From the NCBI RefSeq assembly GCF_002368415.1, contig NZ_AP018292.1, positions 248,001-312,000 of the forward strand: a DNA stretch of 64,000 nucleotides, written 5' to 3'. A program made the position numbers and the translations under genes. Positions 8,027 through 17,283 of this stretch are shown piece after piece. The notes beneath the pieces are model-generated. The model was given only the letters and a program-made list of their open reading frames with translations, did not search any database and was not told the origin of the DNA. Positions within the stretch are counted from its first letter, which is position 1. The number at the start of each line of letters is the position of its first letter. This DNA is from Calothrix sp. NIES-4105. GTDB taxonomy: Bacteria; Cyanobacteriota; Cyanobacteriia; Cyanobacteriales; Nostocaceae.

Positions 8027-9160
8027 ATGAGCATCACTACCGAAACCAATATTTTCTATATCAATCCAGAAAGTTTGGTTGTACATCCCAAACTCATCCA
8101 AATCTATGGACAACACGAAACTAGACATGATTTAGAGCAAGACATCGCCAATCGAGGGGTTATTTTAACTCCCTTGGTTGTTTCATCACAAAGCAATGTG
8201 TTACTCTCTGGGAAATGTCGCCGTGCGATTGCAATCAAGTTAGGTTGGGACAGTGTACCAATCCAGTACGTTGATTGTGCATCCTCCGAAGAGGAAGAAG
8301 CTTGGGTGTTATCACTCAACCTCAACCGCGATGGTAAGACCAACTACCAGAAGATGGTCGAGGCGCAACACTGGGAGAGTCACCTTAAACCTTTGGCTAA
8401 GAAAAATAAAGCCGCGATTGCTGACTATGCAAGAAAATTTCTATTGTCGTCAAATTTGACGGAAATAGAACTAACCGATTTAGATATTCAGAAAATAGAC
8501 GTTCGGAACACTGTTGCTTCTAAAATGAAGTTAAGCAGCGGGTCTTACTCACACTCAAAACAGGTCTACAAGGAGATTCTGGCATTGCAAGAGGAAAATA
8601 AACTCATTGCAGCGACCGCACTAGAAAAAGAACTAAATCGTAGTATCGATGCTGCTTATAAATTTGTACTCAATCCCAACTACAATCAAGCTATCTCCAT
8701 CCTAGAATCGGGAGATGTTGGTACTGTAGGAGAAGTAATAGCTTGGGTTAACAGTGGAGAGCGTAATCCTTTCCGTAAATACAAAGTGTGGGATGTGTAC
8801 ATGTTTACCGAAGAATCGCGCCCCAAGGATTGTAGCCTGTATGGTCGCATAATCGACATAACCAACGAGTTCGTAGTGTTTGGTTTTAGAAATATGACTA
8901 CATGGCGCCTAAAAGTCGTCCACCTAAGACCCAAAAATATACATGCAGAACTTGTTCCTGACTCAGAAACACAAATGCACCAAAAAATATTTTCATTGAT
9001 GGAGCAATATTCTAATATTGAACCTATTGCAAGTGGACTTGAAAGTTTGCTTAAACTCCCAAGTTTAACTTTTCAGGAGATTGCTTATCTACAAAATGTA
9101 GAATTTTATTATGAGCAAAGTTTAGAAGAAGTTGAAAGCAGCATTACGAAAGAGACTTAA
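8027..9160 (+). CDS. ParB-like partition/nuclease-domain protein (377 aa)
   Basis: The start at 8027 is preceded by GAAGGGG. Upstream in-frame codons (from 7958) have no such site. The N-terminal 100 residues form a ParB/Srx-type domain (INPESLVVHPKLIQ, then VLLSGKCRRAIAIKLGWDSV). The middle is helical. The C-terminal 130 residues (from about NPFRKYKVWDVYMF) form a separate domain that also exists alone in the gene at 9333. It follows the rep gene by 130 bp, as expected of a replication/partition block. No ParA is present in the window. Confidence 0.75.
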   Translation: MSITTETNIFYINPESLVVHPKLIQIYGQHETRHDLEQDIANRGVILTPLVVSSQSNVLLSGKCRRAIAIKLGWDSVPIQYVDCASSEEEEAWVLSLNLNRDGKTNYQKMVEAQHWESHLKPLAKKNKAAIADYARKFLLSSNLTEIELTDLDIQKIDVRNTVASKMKLSSGSYSHSKQVYKEILALQEENKLIAATALEKELNRSIDAAYKFVLNPNYNQAISILESGDVGTVGEVIAWVNSGERNPFRKYKVWDVYMFTEESRPKDCSLYGRIIDITNEFVVFGFRNMTTWRLKVVHLRPKNIHAELVPDSETQMHQKIFSLMEQYSNIEPIASGLESLLKLPSLTFQEIAYLQNVEFYYEQSLEEVESSITKET

Positions 9161-9332
9161 CAAATCCTGAGTATGGTAATGGCGCCTGTAACCTGAAACT
9201 TTCCAGACAATGCAGTACATAAGTCTTGATGATTACTGGCGCCTAATATAGGTGTAAGCCACCCAAAGCGAATAAATGCAATAAATATTACAATCAAGCT
9301 AAAACCGATTCGGAAAACTAGGAGTATTATTC

Positions 9333-9767
9333 ATGGGAGAAATTATTGATTTGTCCAATAGTAGTAAGCGCAATCCTTTTAGCAAATATAAACTTTGGGA
9401 TGTTTACAGCTTTAGCAAAAAGGCTATACCGTCCGATTGTGGTTCAATCGGTCGTGTAATAGAAATCACATATGATTACGTAGTATTTGGATTTAGAAAT
9501 ATTACAACAAGGCGCCTGGTCGTTGTTAATTTGCACCCAAGAGACATACACGCAAAATTAATTTCTGACTACTATGCACAAATTCGCTCTAGAATTTTTG
9601 CATTAATGAATAAATATTCCGATGTTTACCCACTTATGGTTACATTTGAACATGCACTCAAGTTTCCTGATTTAACCATAGAAGAAGTTGCTTTTGTTGA
9701 TAGTGTTGAATTACACTTTGATGATAACCTGCGTGAAACTAAACGCTCGCACTTTAAAGTACTTTAA
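9333..9767 (+). CDS. Free-standing copy of the ParB C-terminal domain (144 aa)
   Basis: GGAG at 9322 precedes the ATG. The whole protein aligns with the last 140 residues of the preceding ParB-like protein: RNPFSKYKLWDVYSF, GRVIEITYDYVVFGFRN, TTRRLVVVNLHPRDIHAKL, then FALMNKYSD and LTIEEVAFV. It has no ParB nuclease domain. It may modulate or compete with the full protein, or bind the same partner. Function is not known. A strong stem (TGCTCCCGG/CCGGGAGCA, 9782-9811) just after the stop may end transcription. Confidence 0.7.
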   Translation: MGEIIDLSNSSKRNPFSKYKLWDVYSFSKKAIPSDCGSIGRVIEITYDYVVFGFRNITTRRLVVVNLHPRDIHAKLISDYYAQIRSRIFALMNKYSDVYPLMVTFEHALKFPDLTIEEVAFVDSVELHFDDNLRETKRSHFKVL

Positions 9768-9781
9768 TAAATGTTGAACGA

Positions 9782-9953
9782 TGCTCCCGGCGCCACTCAC
9801 TACCGGGAGCAGCGCTCCAAAGTTAAGTGCGGAAAATTAAGGGTATAAATCGCCTATTTTCGGGTAATTATAGGCACCAAAACAAGAGCTTATTGAGAAT
9901 CAGCCATTTTTATTGATAATAAAACCCTAATTTAACTTTGGAGCATTGCTCCC
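9782..9953. repeat. MITE-like inverted repeat
   Basis: GGGAGC-agc-GCTCCAAAGTTAA at 9805-9826 is mirrored by TTAACTTTGGAGC-att-GCTCCC at 9932-9953, around an AT-rich centre with no gene. This has the form of a short non-autonomous element. Confidence 0.6.
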
Positions 9954-9955
9954 CT

Positions 9956-10407
9956 TACTACCCTATGGGAAAACTGCGTTTACGTTCAAATTTGCTTTGC
10001 ACATGAATGAATTTGAGTGTTAACGCAGTTTGCCCGAAGGGTGAAACGAGTGGCGCCTGTGATTCAAGTACTTGAGTATTTATGGTATTGGCGCCTGTAT
10101 TGATATATTTATTAGGTAGAAGCAATGCACGCCTTGTTAGATGTTATTAATAATATAGCAATCCTATATGAGTTGTAAAAAATTATATCCACTTTAGACG
10201 CTTCGGAACCGAAGCGTCTCTACAATCTCGATTTAGCGCAAGCGCTCACTGCGTGAACACGAATGATTTAGAATTGCTATATCTAACATATTATTAGCTA
10301 AAAAATTAATATAGATTAAATTATTTAAAATTATAACTCCAGATAAATATGATAAAAAAACTACCTTTAATTATACAATTATTTTAGGTGCTTTACTGTA
10401 AAATAAA
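9956..10407. repeat. Repeat-filled intergenic region
   Basis: AAACTGCGTTTAC near 9971 pairs with GTTAACGCAGTTT near 10020. At 10128-10295 a nested element has outer arms TAATATAGCAAT/ATTGCTATATCTA and a central perfect stem GACGCTTCGG-AA-CCGAAGCGTC (10198-10219). Between them lies a short octamer array next to two GGCGCC sites (10050-10097). No gene is visible. Confidence 0.55.
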
Positions 10408-10744
10408 ATGATTTACATAATACGTGAACGTGCAACTAATGAACAGTTGAAGGAAATGTTAAAAATTTGGGGAGTGTATATTAAAATAGTTGTTGATAAA
10501 GAAAAGTGAAATACTTGCAGGCGGTAGCGAGAAACACTATCAATGTGAAGAAGTGTTATTAGGAGATGGAAGTAGACAACGTGACTTATGGGGCGCCGAT
10601 TGGAATCCTTACACACAGACAATTTACTTTGAATCAATAATTAATATACGTCCCAGTCAAAATAATCGTACAATGATAATACAATCTCCAGAAATCAAGG
10701 AACGAGTAACCCTAATTACAACTAGACTACTTGGAGGAATATAA
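10408..10744 (+). pseudogene. DUF5674-family protein, frameshifted
   Basis: Reading from ATG 10408 gives MIYIIRERATNEQLKEMLK to VVDKEK, then a stop. One base later the other frame continues EILAGGSEKHYQCEEVLLGD, with GSRQRDLWGADWNP and INIRPSQNNRTM, to 10744. Joined by removing one T near 10508, the two parts form a full protein of about 111 aa that I recognise as DUF5674 (conserved ILAGG, CEEVLL, DLWGADW, NIRP). The function of the family is unknown. The TTG at 10490 is an unlikely start. The downstream gene overlaps the stop. Confidence 0.65.
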
Positions 10745-11094
10745 TGCCAGACTGGAATTCAATTGAGAAATCATTTTTACGCATCAGTCGCGAAAAGCAA
10801 CTGGGCGAGCTTGCGTCCGGATTATCGCGCTTTAGAGGGTGGTTACTTTTGGGTAGTGCAAATCGTGAGGTAGCTTCAGTTATCCTTGACGAGAGTATAC
10901 TTTATGTTTCGTTATTACAGAAAGAAAGTTGTGTTACAGAATTTAATGAACTTCAAAAAGAACTACTTTCTTGGCGCCAAAATTGGTTAACCATTACGGA
11001 ACAAGAAGCATCGTTAACGAAAATTACAGAAATTAGTGCAAATTGGAGCGAAAAAATATTAGAAATGTCTGGCTTGCTCGAACTTGTAAAATAA
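10744..11094 (+). CDS. Unknown protein (116 aa), same operon
   Basis: The start codon overlaps the end of the DUF5674 frame (TAATG) and has GGAGG eight bases upstream, so the two are translationally coupled. The product is acidic and helical, with many tryptophans (WNSIEK, RGWLLLG, SWRQNWLT, NWSEKIL). There is no signal peptide or membrane segment. I do not recognise the family. Its intact frame contrasts with its broken neighbours. Confidence 0.65.
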   Translation: MPDWNSIEKSFLRISREKQLGELASGLSRFRGWLLLGSANREVASVILDESILYVSLLQKESCVTEFNELQKELLSWRQNWLTITEQEASLTKITEISANWSEKILEMSGLLELVK

Positions 11095-11136
11095 AACAGT
11101 TAATTAAAGATGCCAATATTAAGGAGTTAGTTATTT

Positions 11137-11581
11137 ATGACTTCTGAACAAGAAAATATTATGAGCCAGGAAGAAACAATTGAGTTATTATGCAGGTAAA
11201 GGTTCTGGTAAAAGAGGCGCCCAACTTGAAGACTTGATCTAACGTTCCACACATTTGTGCCGGACTCGATTCGGGCAGCGCGTTACCCAAACTTTTACTG
11301 AATCCTGGTGCATTGTGCAGGAAGTTCATGAGTTTAGCTGCACCGTTACTACTTGGAATGGTACATATACATTAAAAATTGACCATCTAAAATCATTCAA
11401 CTACTTGGATTACCAATGTGAGGAAATACAATCTCTCCACAATCGCATCACTAAAATTATGAAAAATCTAGATTTAGAGGAGGCCGCTTGGAGTGCATTA
11501 AAGCAGTTGGGAGAGATTCGGCGCCCGTATTTAACTGAACTCGAAGAAACATTTCGCGCCGGCAATGGAGAAAAAATATAA
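11137..11581 (+). pseudogene. Broken gene with a domain like the ParB C-terminal domain
   Basis: An ATG at 11137 with AAGGAG upstream opens MTSEQENIMSQEETIELL and soon stops. The next frame continues YAGKGSGKRGAQLEDLI, meets an in-frame TAA at 11240, and then stays open to 11581. The last part (SWCIVQEVHEFSCTVTTWNG, TYTLKIDHLKSFN, then IQSLHNRITKIM) resembles the pattern GRIIDITNEFVVFGFRN / LKVVHL / HQKIFSLM of the ParB-like C-terminal domain, suggesting a third, diverged member. The TTG at 11255 could be a start for a shorter protein of 108 aa. Confidence 0.45.
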
Positions 11582-11620
11582 CTCACCATTGGAGGTTTAA
11601 TAGTACGGTGCCTATAATCT

Positions 11621-11652
11621 AAGTACTTAGATACTTAGATATCTGAATATTT
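11621..11652. repeat. Octamer array (4 units)
   Basis: Four consecutive 8-bp units fit RARTAYYT (first units AAGTACTT, AGATACTT). GGCGCC follows at 11660. Confidence 0.8.
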
Positions 11653-11749
11653 AAGAATTGGCGCCTGTGAACTACGCATATAGCAAGTGTGCGGGTGAAA
11701 TAAAATATAAAAAGTCAATTGTTAAGGCGCCGATATTAATTAGTCATTG

Positions 11750-12251
11750 TTAAGCGTTTTCATCGAGTTCATCGACGACAAGATTATTATTATCAATATC
11801 AAGAAAATTTTTAATCAAAGTCCAATTGCTCAGATATTGTTGAGGATTTACCATGTTTCGTACAAATACTTTACCCCAACTACTTCGAGCATCTTGAGCC
11901 GCGCGCACAACTTCTACAGGAAAAACATAAAGCTATGGAACACAAAGGCGCCCACTATCTAACTCGGTTATTTTTTTACAATGTCGATATCTGTATCCTC
12001 GGTTTAGAGCTACCAATACTACAAAATCACAATCAAAATTACGAATAAGAAAGGCGCCATCGAAGTCCGTAGCCCAACGGCTCTTAACTTGAATACGGCA
12101 AGATAGATTTTTTTCTGGGTTCGTTGCAACGCTCGTCATAACCAGGGAAATTAGTATAAGCTTTGAATGATTGAATTCCCTCTATCATTAAATGACCTAG
12201 TACTAGAAACTCGGTGCCTGATGATTCAATTGATGTATTCAGCTTACTCAT
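11750..12251 (-). pseudogene. PD-(D/E)XK nuclease-like protein, frameshift plus amber stop
   Basis: The reconstructed product is about 167 aa. It starts at ATG 12251 (MSKLNTSIESSGTEFLVLGH, LMIEGIQSFKAYTNFPGYD), shifts frame by one extra base near 12130, and continues VATNPEKNLSCRIQVKSRWA and FLIRNFDCDFVVLVALNRGY. It then meets an in-frame TAG at about 11938 and ends LYVFPVEVVRAAQDARSSWG to ENA with a TAA at 11750. The layout (early glutamate, Q-V-K core, C-terminal helix) fits the PD-(D/E)XK-like family common in cyanobacteria. Two independent lesions indicate a dead gene. Confidence 0.65.
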
Positions 12252-12404
12252 AAATTTAATTCGCGCACGCTTGCTATACCATCGTTGTCTCTATCTAATC
12301 GACTTGCCCAAGGGTTAGCTTTCACATCAATATTACTAATCCCCCGCGCGCTCAAATCCTTACAATTACCAGATTGCTCTGGAACAACATTACTACTCTG
12401 AACA

Positions 12405-12571
12405 GGCGCCACTCACTTCGTTCAAGTTCAAAATTCAAAATGCAAAATTCAAAATAACAAGAGGGTATTGAAAAATACTATAACTATGTGTAATTTTGAG
12501 GGTATTGAATCACTTCTTCAATTTTTAATTTTGAACTTTAAATTTTGAATTTGAGTGAAACGAGTGGCGCC
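12405..12571. repeat. Inverted repeat ending in GGCGCC
   Basis: GGCGCCACTCACTTCGTTC at 12405 is mirrored by GAGTGAAACGAGTGGCGCC ending at 12571. Inside are AAATTCAAAAT-type repeats and their complement. It appears to have run into the end of the lipoprotein pseudogene, whose last residues (LKFKI) come from the repeat. Confidence 0.6.
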
Positions 12572-13151
12572 ACTAATTTCCCCGGAGTACTTCTAGCCTG
12601 AGCGCAATTTGAAGCCCGAAACTCAGCAACCAAATTATTCGCTTGTGCTTGATTCTCCTTAATACTTTGTCTTACAGCTTGGTAAAACTGAGGTTCGGTA
12701 AGCTTCTCGGTCGCTTTCTGGTTAGTTTGAGCAACAGCAACAGCAACAACTTTAGTTTTATATTCTTCATTAACAGCACCACAACCTATAGATGAACGAA
12801 TGTTCGCTGCGAATTTCTGGGCAGAGGGAATTTGTTTGGTTACACTCGGCGCCGTTGTCTTCTGAGGTAGTGATTGTGCGGTTGGGTATACTACCTTTGT
12901 TGTATCTCTCTGTCTTCGCAACTGTTCAATAAGCGATTCTCTTTATTGTGTAGGAACAGATGTAGTTTGTTGTGTAGGAATGGGCGCCAATGCTTCAGCT
13001 TCTGGAACAGGCGCCCTTACTCTTCTTGGACTTGTGATGTAGTCGTGGTAGCGGTTGTAGTTTGTGTATCCGTGGGAGTTTGACTTATATCTTGGTTCGT
13101 TTGTGAGCATCCAACTATAGCAAGTAGCCCTAGGATTAAAATCTTTTTCAT
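12538..13151 (-). pseudogene. Lipoprotein remnant
   Basis: ATG at 13151 begins MKKILILGLLAIVGCSQTNQ, a lipoprotein signal with lipobox AIVGC, then a Thr-rich linker that ends at a stop. The next frame continues RVRAPVPEAEALAPIPTQQT, meets TAA near 12940, then continues RESLIEQLRRQRDTTKVVYP to IGCGAVNEEYKTKVVAVAVA and on to the repeat at 12571. At least one frameshift and one nonsense change are needed to explain it. The family is not recognised; the C-terminal part has two cysteines that could form a disulfide. Confidence 0.5.
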
Positions 13152-13386
13152 ATCAAATTTTATACGTATATTTACTTATAGCAGCATAGTAGCTTGATAT
13201 GTGGTAGATAGTTGGTGATTTGATCAACGGCGCCTATATTTGTAAATCACATGGTTGTATTGGCGTTTGTTCCCTATTTCCAGAAAAAGTAAAGTTTTGT
13301 AAAGCCAACATCTGATTTGCATAAAACGATTTATCCCAGAAGGAAATAAGAGCATAAACAAAACTCTTAACTTGTAGGATTTAACA

Positions 13387-13827
13387 ATGAATGATAATAA
13401 CGAACACTATAAAACTTTGTCAGACTGTTTAGAAAATGGGCAATGGGAGACTGCAAATCAAATTAGTCGGAGCTTAATGCAACCAGCAGACTTACCAATA
13501 TTGGATGAACTTTGGACAAAATTCAGTCATGGGCGGTTTGGCTTGAGCGTTCAAAGCAAAATTTGGCGCTCGATTGATTGCTTGATTGCTGCCCCTCCTG
13601 ACTACAACTATGCCGCGTGCTGGGAGTCGGGAGATAGCGATGTTCAGTTTGAAAGAGTTGAGAACTTTGCTCAACAGGTGGGTTGGCTTAATAGTAATGG
13701 ATTGTGGTACATGAATTTAGACTTTAGTCTTAACGCGCCATATGGGCATTTACCTCTAGTTGAGGGAAACTATAAAGTTGATTTGATTCTTCATTTCTCT
13801 TACATCATCACTACTATAAATTCGTAG
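13387..13827 (+). CDS. GUN4-domain protein (146 aa)
   Basis: GUN4 domains bind tetrapyrroles. The chromosomal protein activates Mg-chelatase, and many cyanobacterial paralogues act elsewhere. Residues about 25-130 carry family marks: LPILDELWTKFSHGRFGLSV, QSKIW, an aromatic VGWL and the signature LNAPYGHLP. The segment after GHLP is shorter and more hydrophobic than usual, so the end may be altered. There is no signal peptide. It is surrounded by repeats and decayed genes, with no chlorophyll genes nearby. Confidence 0.75.
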   Translation: MNDNNEHYKTLSDCLENGQWETANQISRSLMQPADLPILDELWTKFSHGRFGLSVQSKIWRSIDCLIAAPPDYNYAACWESGDSDVQFERVENFAQQVGWLNSNGLWYMNLDFSLNAPYGHLPLVEGNYKVDLILHFSYIITTINS

Positions 13828-14114
13828 TCACTACATATAAGCTTATACGTTTAACTAGTTTGTAACAGCGCCTGTAGTCAAGTATTTGAATATTCATTTC
13901 CCTTAAGTATTTATGATAGTTTGGCGCCAGTTCATGTCTTATTGGAGCGGCGCCTGGTAACATACATATTATTAAATAACTATATGTGAGTATAAGGCTT
14001 AAATAGGCACCTATATTTTCCCCCCTAACCCACGCCACTTCGCAAGGGCTGGGGGAAAAGAGGCACGCGAGTGGCTCCCCTTAATAAATAAGGCTTTATG
14101 TACTAGTTGTTGCT
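13828..14114. repeat. Interspersed repeats, no gene
   Basis: 13942-14015 (GGCGCCTGGTAACATA, then AACTATATGTGAGTATAAGG) matches 18155-18228, where the first site reads GGCACC. Short octamer units flank it. No gene is seen. Confidence 0.5.
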
Positions 14115-14541
14115 GGCGCCACAAATCTATTAGGGTGCGTCCCTTGGTCATTTATAAAGATATGAGCGCACCCTAACAACCCCCAAACAACACAGTACGA
14201 AGATTATTAAGTATTTATGTTTGTATAATTTCCGATGCCACAAATCTATTAGGGTGCGTTTGATGTCATTTATGGCGTTCTGGAGCGCACCCTAACAACA
14301 CCCAAACAGCACAGTACTAGGGTTATTAAGTACTTATGTTCACTCCAATTTACGGTGCCATGAATTTCTTAGGGTGCTGAAGGAGGCATTTACAGGTAGC
14401 GATAAAGCACCCTAACAACCGCAAACAGCACAGTACCAAGATTATTAAGTACAGATGTTCGTAGAATTTTAGGTGCCATTAATCAATTAGGGTGCATCCA
14501 AGGGCATTTATAAACACGTCAACGCACCCTAATACAACTCG
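14115..14541. repeat. Tandem array of about 107-bp hairpin units (4 copies)
   Basis: Each unit holds GGTGCCAT/GGCGCCA, an inverted repeat TTAGGGTGCG...CGCACCCTAA with a loop of about 25-30 bases, then AACAGCACAGTAC and ATTATTAAGTA. Units start near 14115, 14235, 14354 and 14472. Hairpin arms co-vary between units (for example TTAGGGTGCT pairs with AGCACCCTAA), so the structure seems maintained. Related, more decayed units follow the next gene at 16045-16275. Confidence 0.75.
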
Positions 14542-14772
14542 ATTTATTTGTTCAATCCCTTGATATAGTAACTGTTAATTGGAATAGGGATTAAAGATTT
14601 ATAAGGAAGATATATAAACAACATCAGTTATACAGTTAAGATTTATTTACGATACCTGCCTGCGGAATTGAAACGTGCGCGCGTCATGATAAATTGTGTA
14701 ACGATATTGACTTTCATTAATATCAAACTTTCCAAACTACCTTGTTAATAAAGTTGATTTTAATACAAATAT
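14542..14772 (+). other. Leader region of the beta-propeller gene
   Basis: 231 bp without a gene. An AT-rich upstream region would hold the promoter, but no clear box pair could be assigned. Confidence 0.3.
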
Positions 14773-16050
14773 ATGCTTAACAATCGTCAGCATTTATCTT
14801 CTGTATGCTTTATAGTTCTTACTCTTGGTCTTGCACTTCAAAGTGAAATAAAACCAGGATTTGCTGCATCACTCTCCGGGTATTCCGTCGTTGCTGACGG
14901 TCTAAATAATGTGCGGGGTCTAAGCTTTGCTCCTGATGGTAGTCTTTACATCACAGAGGCAGGTGTAGGAGGTGATTTAGGATGCGTTTCCGGACATATT
15001 TCAAACCTTCCTGTATGTGGTGGTACAAGTGGTTCTATAACTAGAGTTAAGGACGGCAATGTTGAACGTATACTAACTGGATTGCCATCTATAGCATTAA
15101 GACCTAGTGGTTCAGAAGGTCAAGGACCGCAAGATATACAGTTCGATGCTTCGGGAAATGCTTATCTTCTAATTGGGTATGGTGGTAATGCAAAAATATC
15201 CTATTTCGGTGCAAATTCCCCTACTTGGGGGCAACTTTATAAAGCTGACTTGAAAACAGGTTCACTCTCAAGTATTGCTGATTTGGCTAAGTATGAACTT
15301 GTTAATAATCCTGATAAAGAGGATACGATTAACTCCAATGGTGAAATACCCAGTAACCCTTTCGGTTTTACAATTAGCGGTAATACTGCTTATATTGTCG
15401 ATGCGGCTGGAAATGATTTATTAAGCGTGGGTTTAGATGGAAGTAATTTGAAGACAGTTGCTATATTTCCTAAGCAAAAGGTAACTTCACCCGTTTTTCC
15501 GGCGCCACCAGGGCAGTTACAATCAAACTCGGCGCCAACTTCTATCGAAATTCAATCAGTACCTACAGGTGTCGTAAAAGGTTCTGATGGTGCTTTATAT
15601 GTAAGTGAATTAACTGGTTTTCCTTTCCCGTCCGGGTCTGCACGTCTTTTTCGAGTTGAAACTGATGGTAAAGTTACAGTATATGCTGATGGTTTTACAC
15701 AACTGACTGATTTAGATTTCGATAGTAGTGGTAATTTGTATGCTTTACAATATGCCAACGAACCGTTTTGGGCTGGCAAATTAGATGCATCTGTTATTAA
15801 AATAGCACCTGACGGTACTCGTACAACCCTCATCAGTGGTAATGGATTGGAATCTGCTACTGCTTTAACAATTGGACCTGATGGTGCTATATATGTTGCT
15901 AATAAAGGCGACAGGGCAGGAATTGGGCAAGTACTGAGAATTGAGCCTGCTTCAAAAGTTCCTGACTCAAGTAACGTAATTGGTGTACTGGCTATTGGTG
16001 CTTTTGGAGTAAGTACTTTCGTTCGCCATGTGAATAGGCACCGTAATTAA
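14773..16050 (+). CDS. Exported ScyD/ScyE-family beta-propeller protein (425 aa)
   Basis: A signal peptide (about 1-31, hydrophobic core VCFIVLTLGLALQ, ending FAAS) leads into repeated NHL-like blades: LSFAPDGSLYITEAG, IQFDASGNAYLLIGYGG, VKGSDGALYVSELTG, LDFDSSGNLYALQYA, LTIGPDGAIYVANKG. This is the ScyD/ScyE family, named from the scytonemin cluster; most members have no proven role. The C-terminus (VPDSSNVIGVLAIGAFG, then VNRHRN) is a PEP-CTERM-like sorting tail. No other scytonemin genes are here. The gene sits inside an array of hairpin repeats. Confidence 0.8.
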   Translation: MLNNRQHLSSVCFIVLTLGLALQSEIKPGFAASLSGYSVVADGLNNVRGLSFAPDGSLYITEAGVGGDLGCVSGHISNLPVCGGTSGSITRVKDGNVERILTGLPSIALRPSGSEGQGPQDIQFDASGNAYLLIGYGGNAKISYFGANSPTWGQLYKADLKTGSLSSIADLAKYELVNNPDKEDTINSNGEIPSNPFGFTISGNTAYIVDAAGNDLLSVGLDGSNLKTVAIFPKQKVTSPVFPAPPGQLQSNSAPTSIEIQSVPTGVVKGSDGALYVSELTGFPFPSGSARLFRVETDGKVTVYADGFTQLTDLDFDSSGNLYALQYANEPFWAGKLDASVIKIAPDGTRTTLISGNGLESATALTIGPDGAIYVANKGDRAGIGQVLRIEPASKVPDSSNVIGVLAIGAFGVSTFVRHVNRHRN

Positions 16051-16275
16051 GGATGCGTTCAAGGATATTTTTACCCCGCATTCCGCGCTCTAATAAACCA
16101 ATGGAGACACAGTATCGCAATTTATAGTAATTATGTTCGCTTAGATTTCAGGTGCCACAAATTAATTAGGGTGTGGTGACTAGGTATTTATAGGCATACT
16201 CATAGCACTCTAATAAGCCCTTCCGGGTAAAGTACTATAAGTTTTAAGCACTTATGTTCGGATAATTCCAGGCGC
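16045..16275. repeat. Further hairpin-array units downstream
   Basis: Two degenerate copies of the unit at 14115-14541. The better one (16149-16275) has GGTGCCACAAATTAATTAGG and CAGGCGCC at the end. This suggests that the beta-propeller gene was inserted into, or flanked by duplication of, the array. Confidence 0.55.
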
Positions 16276-16597
16276 CCGCTTGAGGTAATTTGCGCGCAAA
16301 GCTTATTATAGGAGTGTTGAATGGTACGACATCGAGGCAGAAAAAGTTAGAAATGCATTACCAGAGGAAACACTTGGCAAGATTGAAAAAGTACTCGATG
16401 TTGATGAGCGATGTTAATTTCGATGCTTGAGAATGATTTTTATGCTTATAAGGTAGGCGCCTCGACAATGCCATTATTAGGGTGACTTTTATAGTTCAAA
16501 GTTTGGCGCCCACCACTCGACTCCGTAACACAAGTAACGCCGCCTTCTCAAACAAAAATTTACATGACTCTGTTACGGTGCTTGGTGCAAATGCAGT
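16276..16597. other. Gene-free stretch
   Basis: Contains GGCGCC sites and possible fragments of coding sequence around 16320-16420, but no frame long enough to call. Confidence 0.3.
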
Positions 16598-17144
16598 ATG
16601 ATTTATGTAAAAAACAAATTAGTTTGGCAAAAGTCAGAACAACGGGTGAAAAAAATGCCGTCTAGCATTGCTCCACTAGGAATAAGCATTATTGAGAAGA
16701 GAGCGTTGGAGTACATAATTAAAACAGGTTCTGATGTCGCACGTACCAGAGCTAAGATTCTCCTTGAGCTAGCAATAGGAAAAAGATGCAGCAAAAATTA
16801 AAAAAGAGATGGGGGTAAGCGGGTCAGTAGTAAACAGATGGAGTTGGGGGTGGTTAGAAAATGAAATAGCGCCGCAAAATTGGGAAGATGCAATTACGAA
16901 AGTCGAAGAAATTATTGGTGTTGGAATGGGAAGACCTAAAAAGGTTAAATCAGTTGAGGAAATTTCTCAAATTATTGAATTAAGTGAAGGTCATAAAAAC
17001 CAAAAGCCTTGTAAATCAAAGCATCAGCACAACAAACAAGTAGCTTTTGCAGCAGCAGCAAGCGGTTTGCCTTCCTTGTCACCAAGAACAATTGGGCGCC
17101 TTTTGGAAAGAAATGAAAATAAAGGACATGAAGCAATAAAATAG
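16598..17144 (+). pseudogene. Helix-turn-helix protein (IS630-type N-terminal part), frameshifted
   Basis: Frame one reads MIYVKNKLVW to VARTRAKILLELAIGK and stops at 16801. Removing one A in the A5 run near 16782 continues directly as DAAKIKKEMGVSGSVVNRWS. This gives a normal transposase-like HTH, followed by a linker and a second HTH (LSPRTIGRLLERNEN) to 17144. No catalytic DDE domain follows, so it is either a stand-alone HTH relic or the front of an IS630-family transposase. GGCGCC occurs in the second half and directly after the stop. Confidence 0.6.
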
Positions 17145-17283
17145 GCGCCAATTACTAACATGATTATCATTACAACGTTCACATTCCATACATTATATTC
17201 AAAGAAAAGACGTAATATTTTAAGTGTTTACTATTTTGGTGCCATAAATTAAGATATTGTTTTATCTTTATACGGTTAAAATC

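Noticed and set aside
11747-11962. Plus-strand frame of 71 aa
   Set aside because: It is antisense to the C-terminal part of the nuclease pseudogene, which has recognisable protein sequence.
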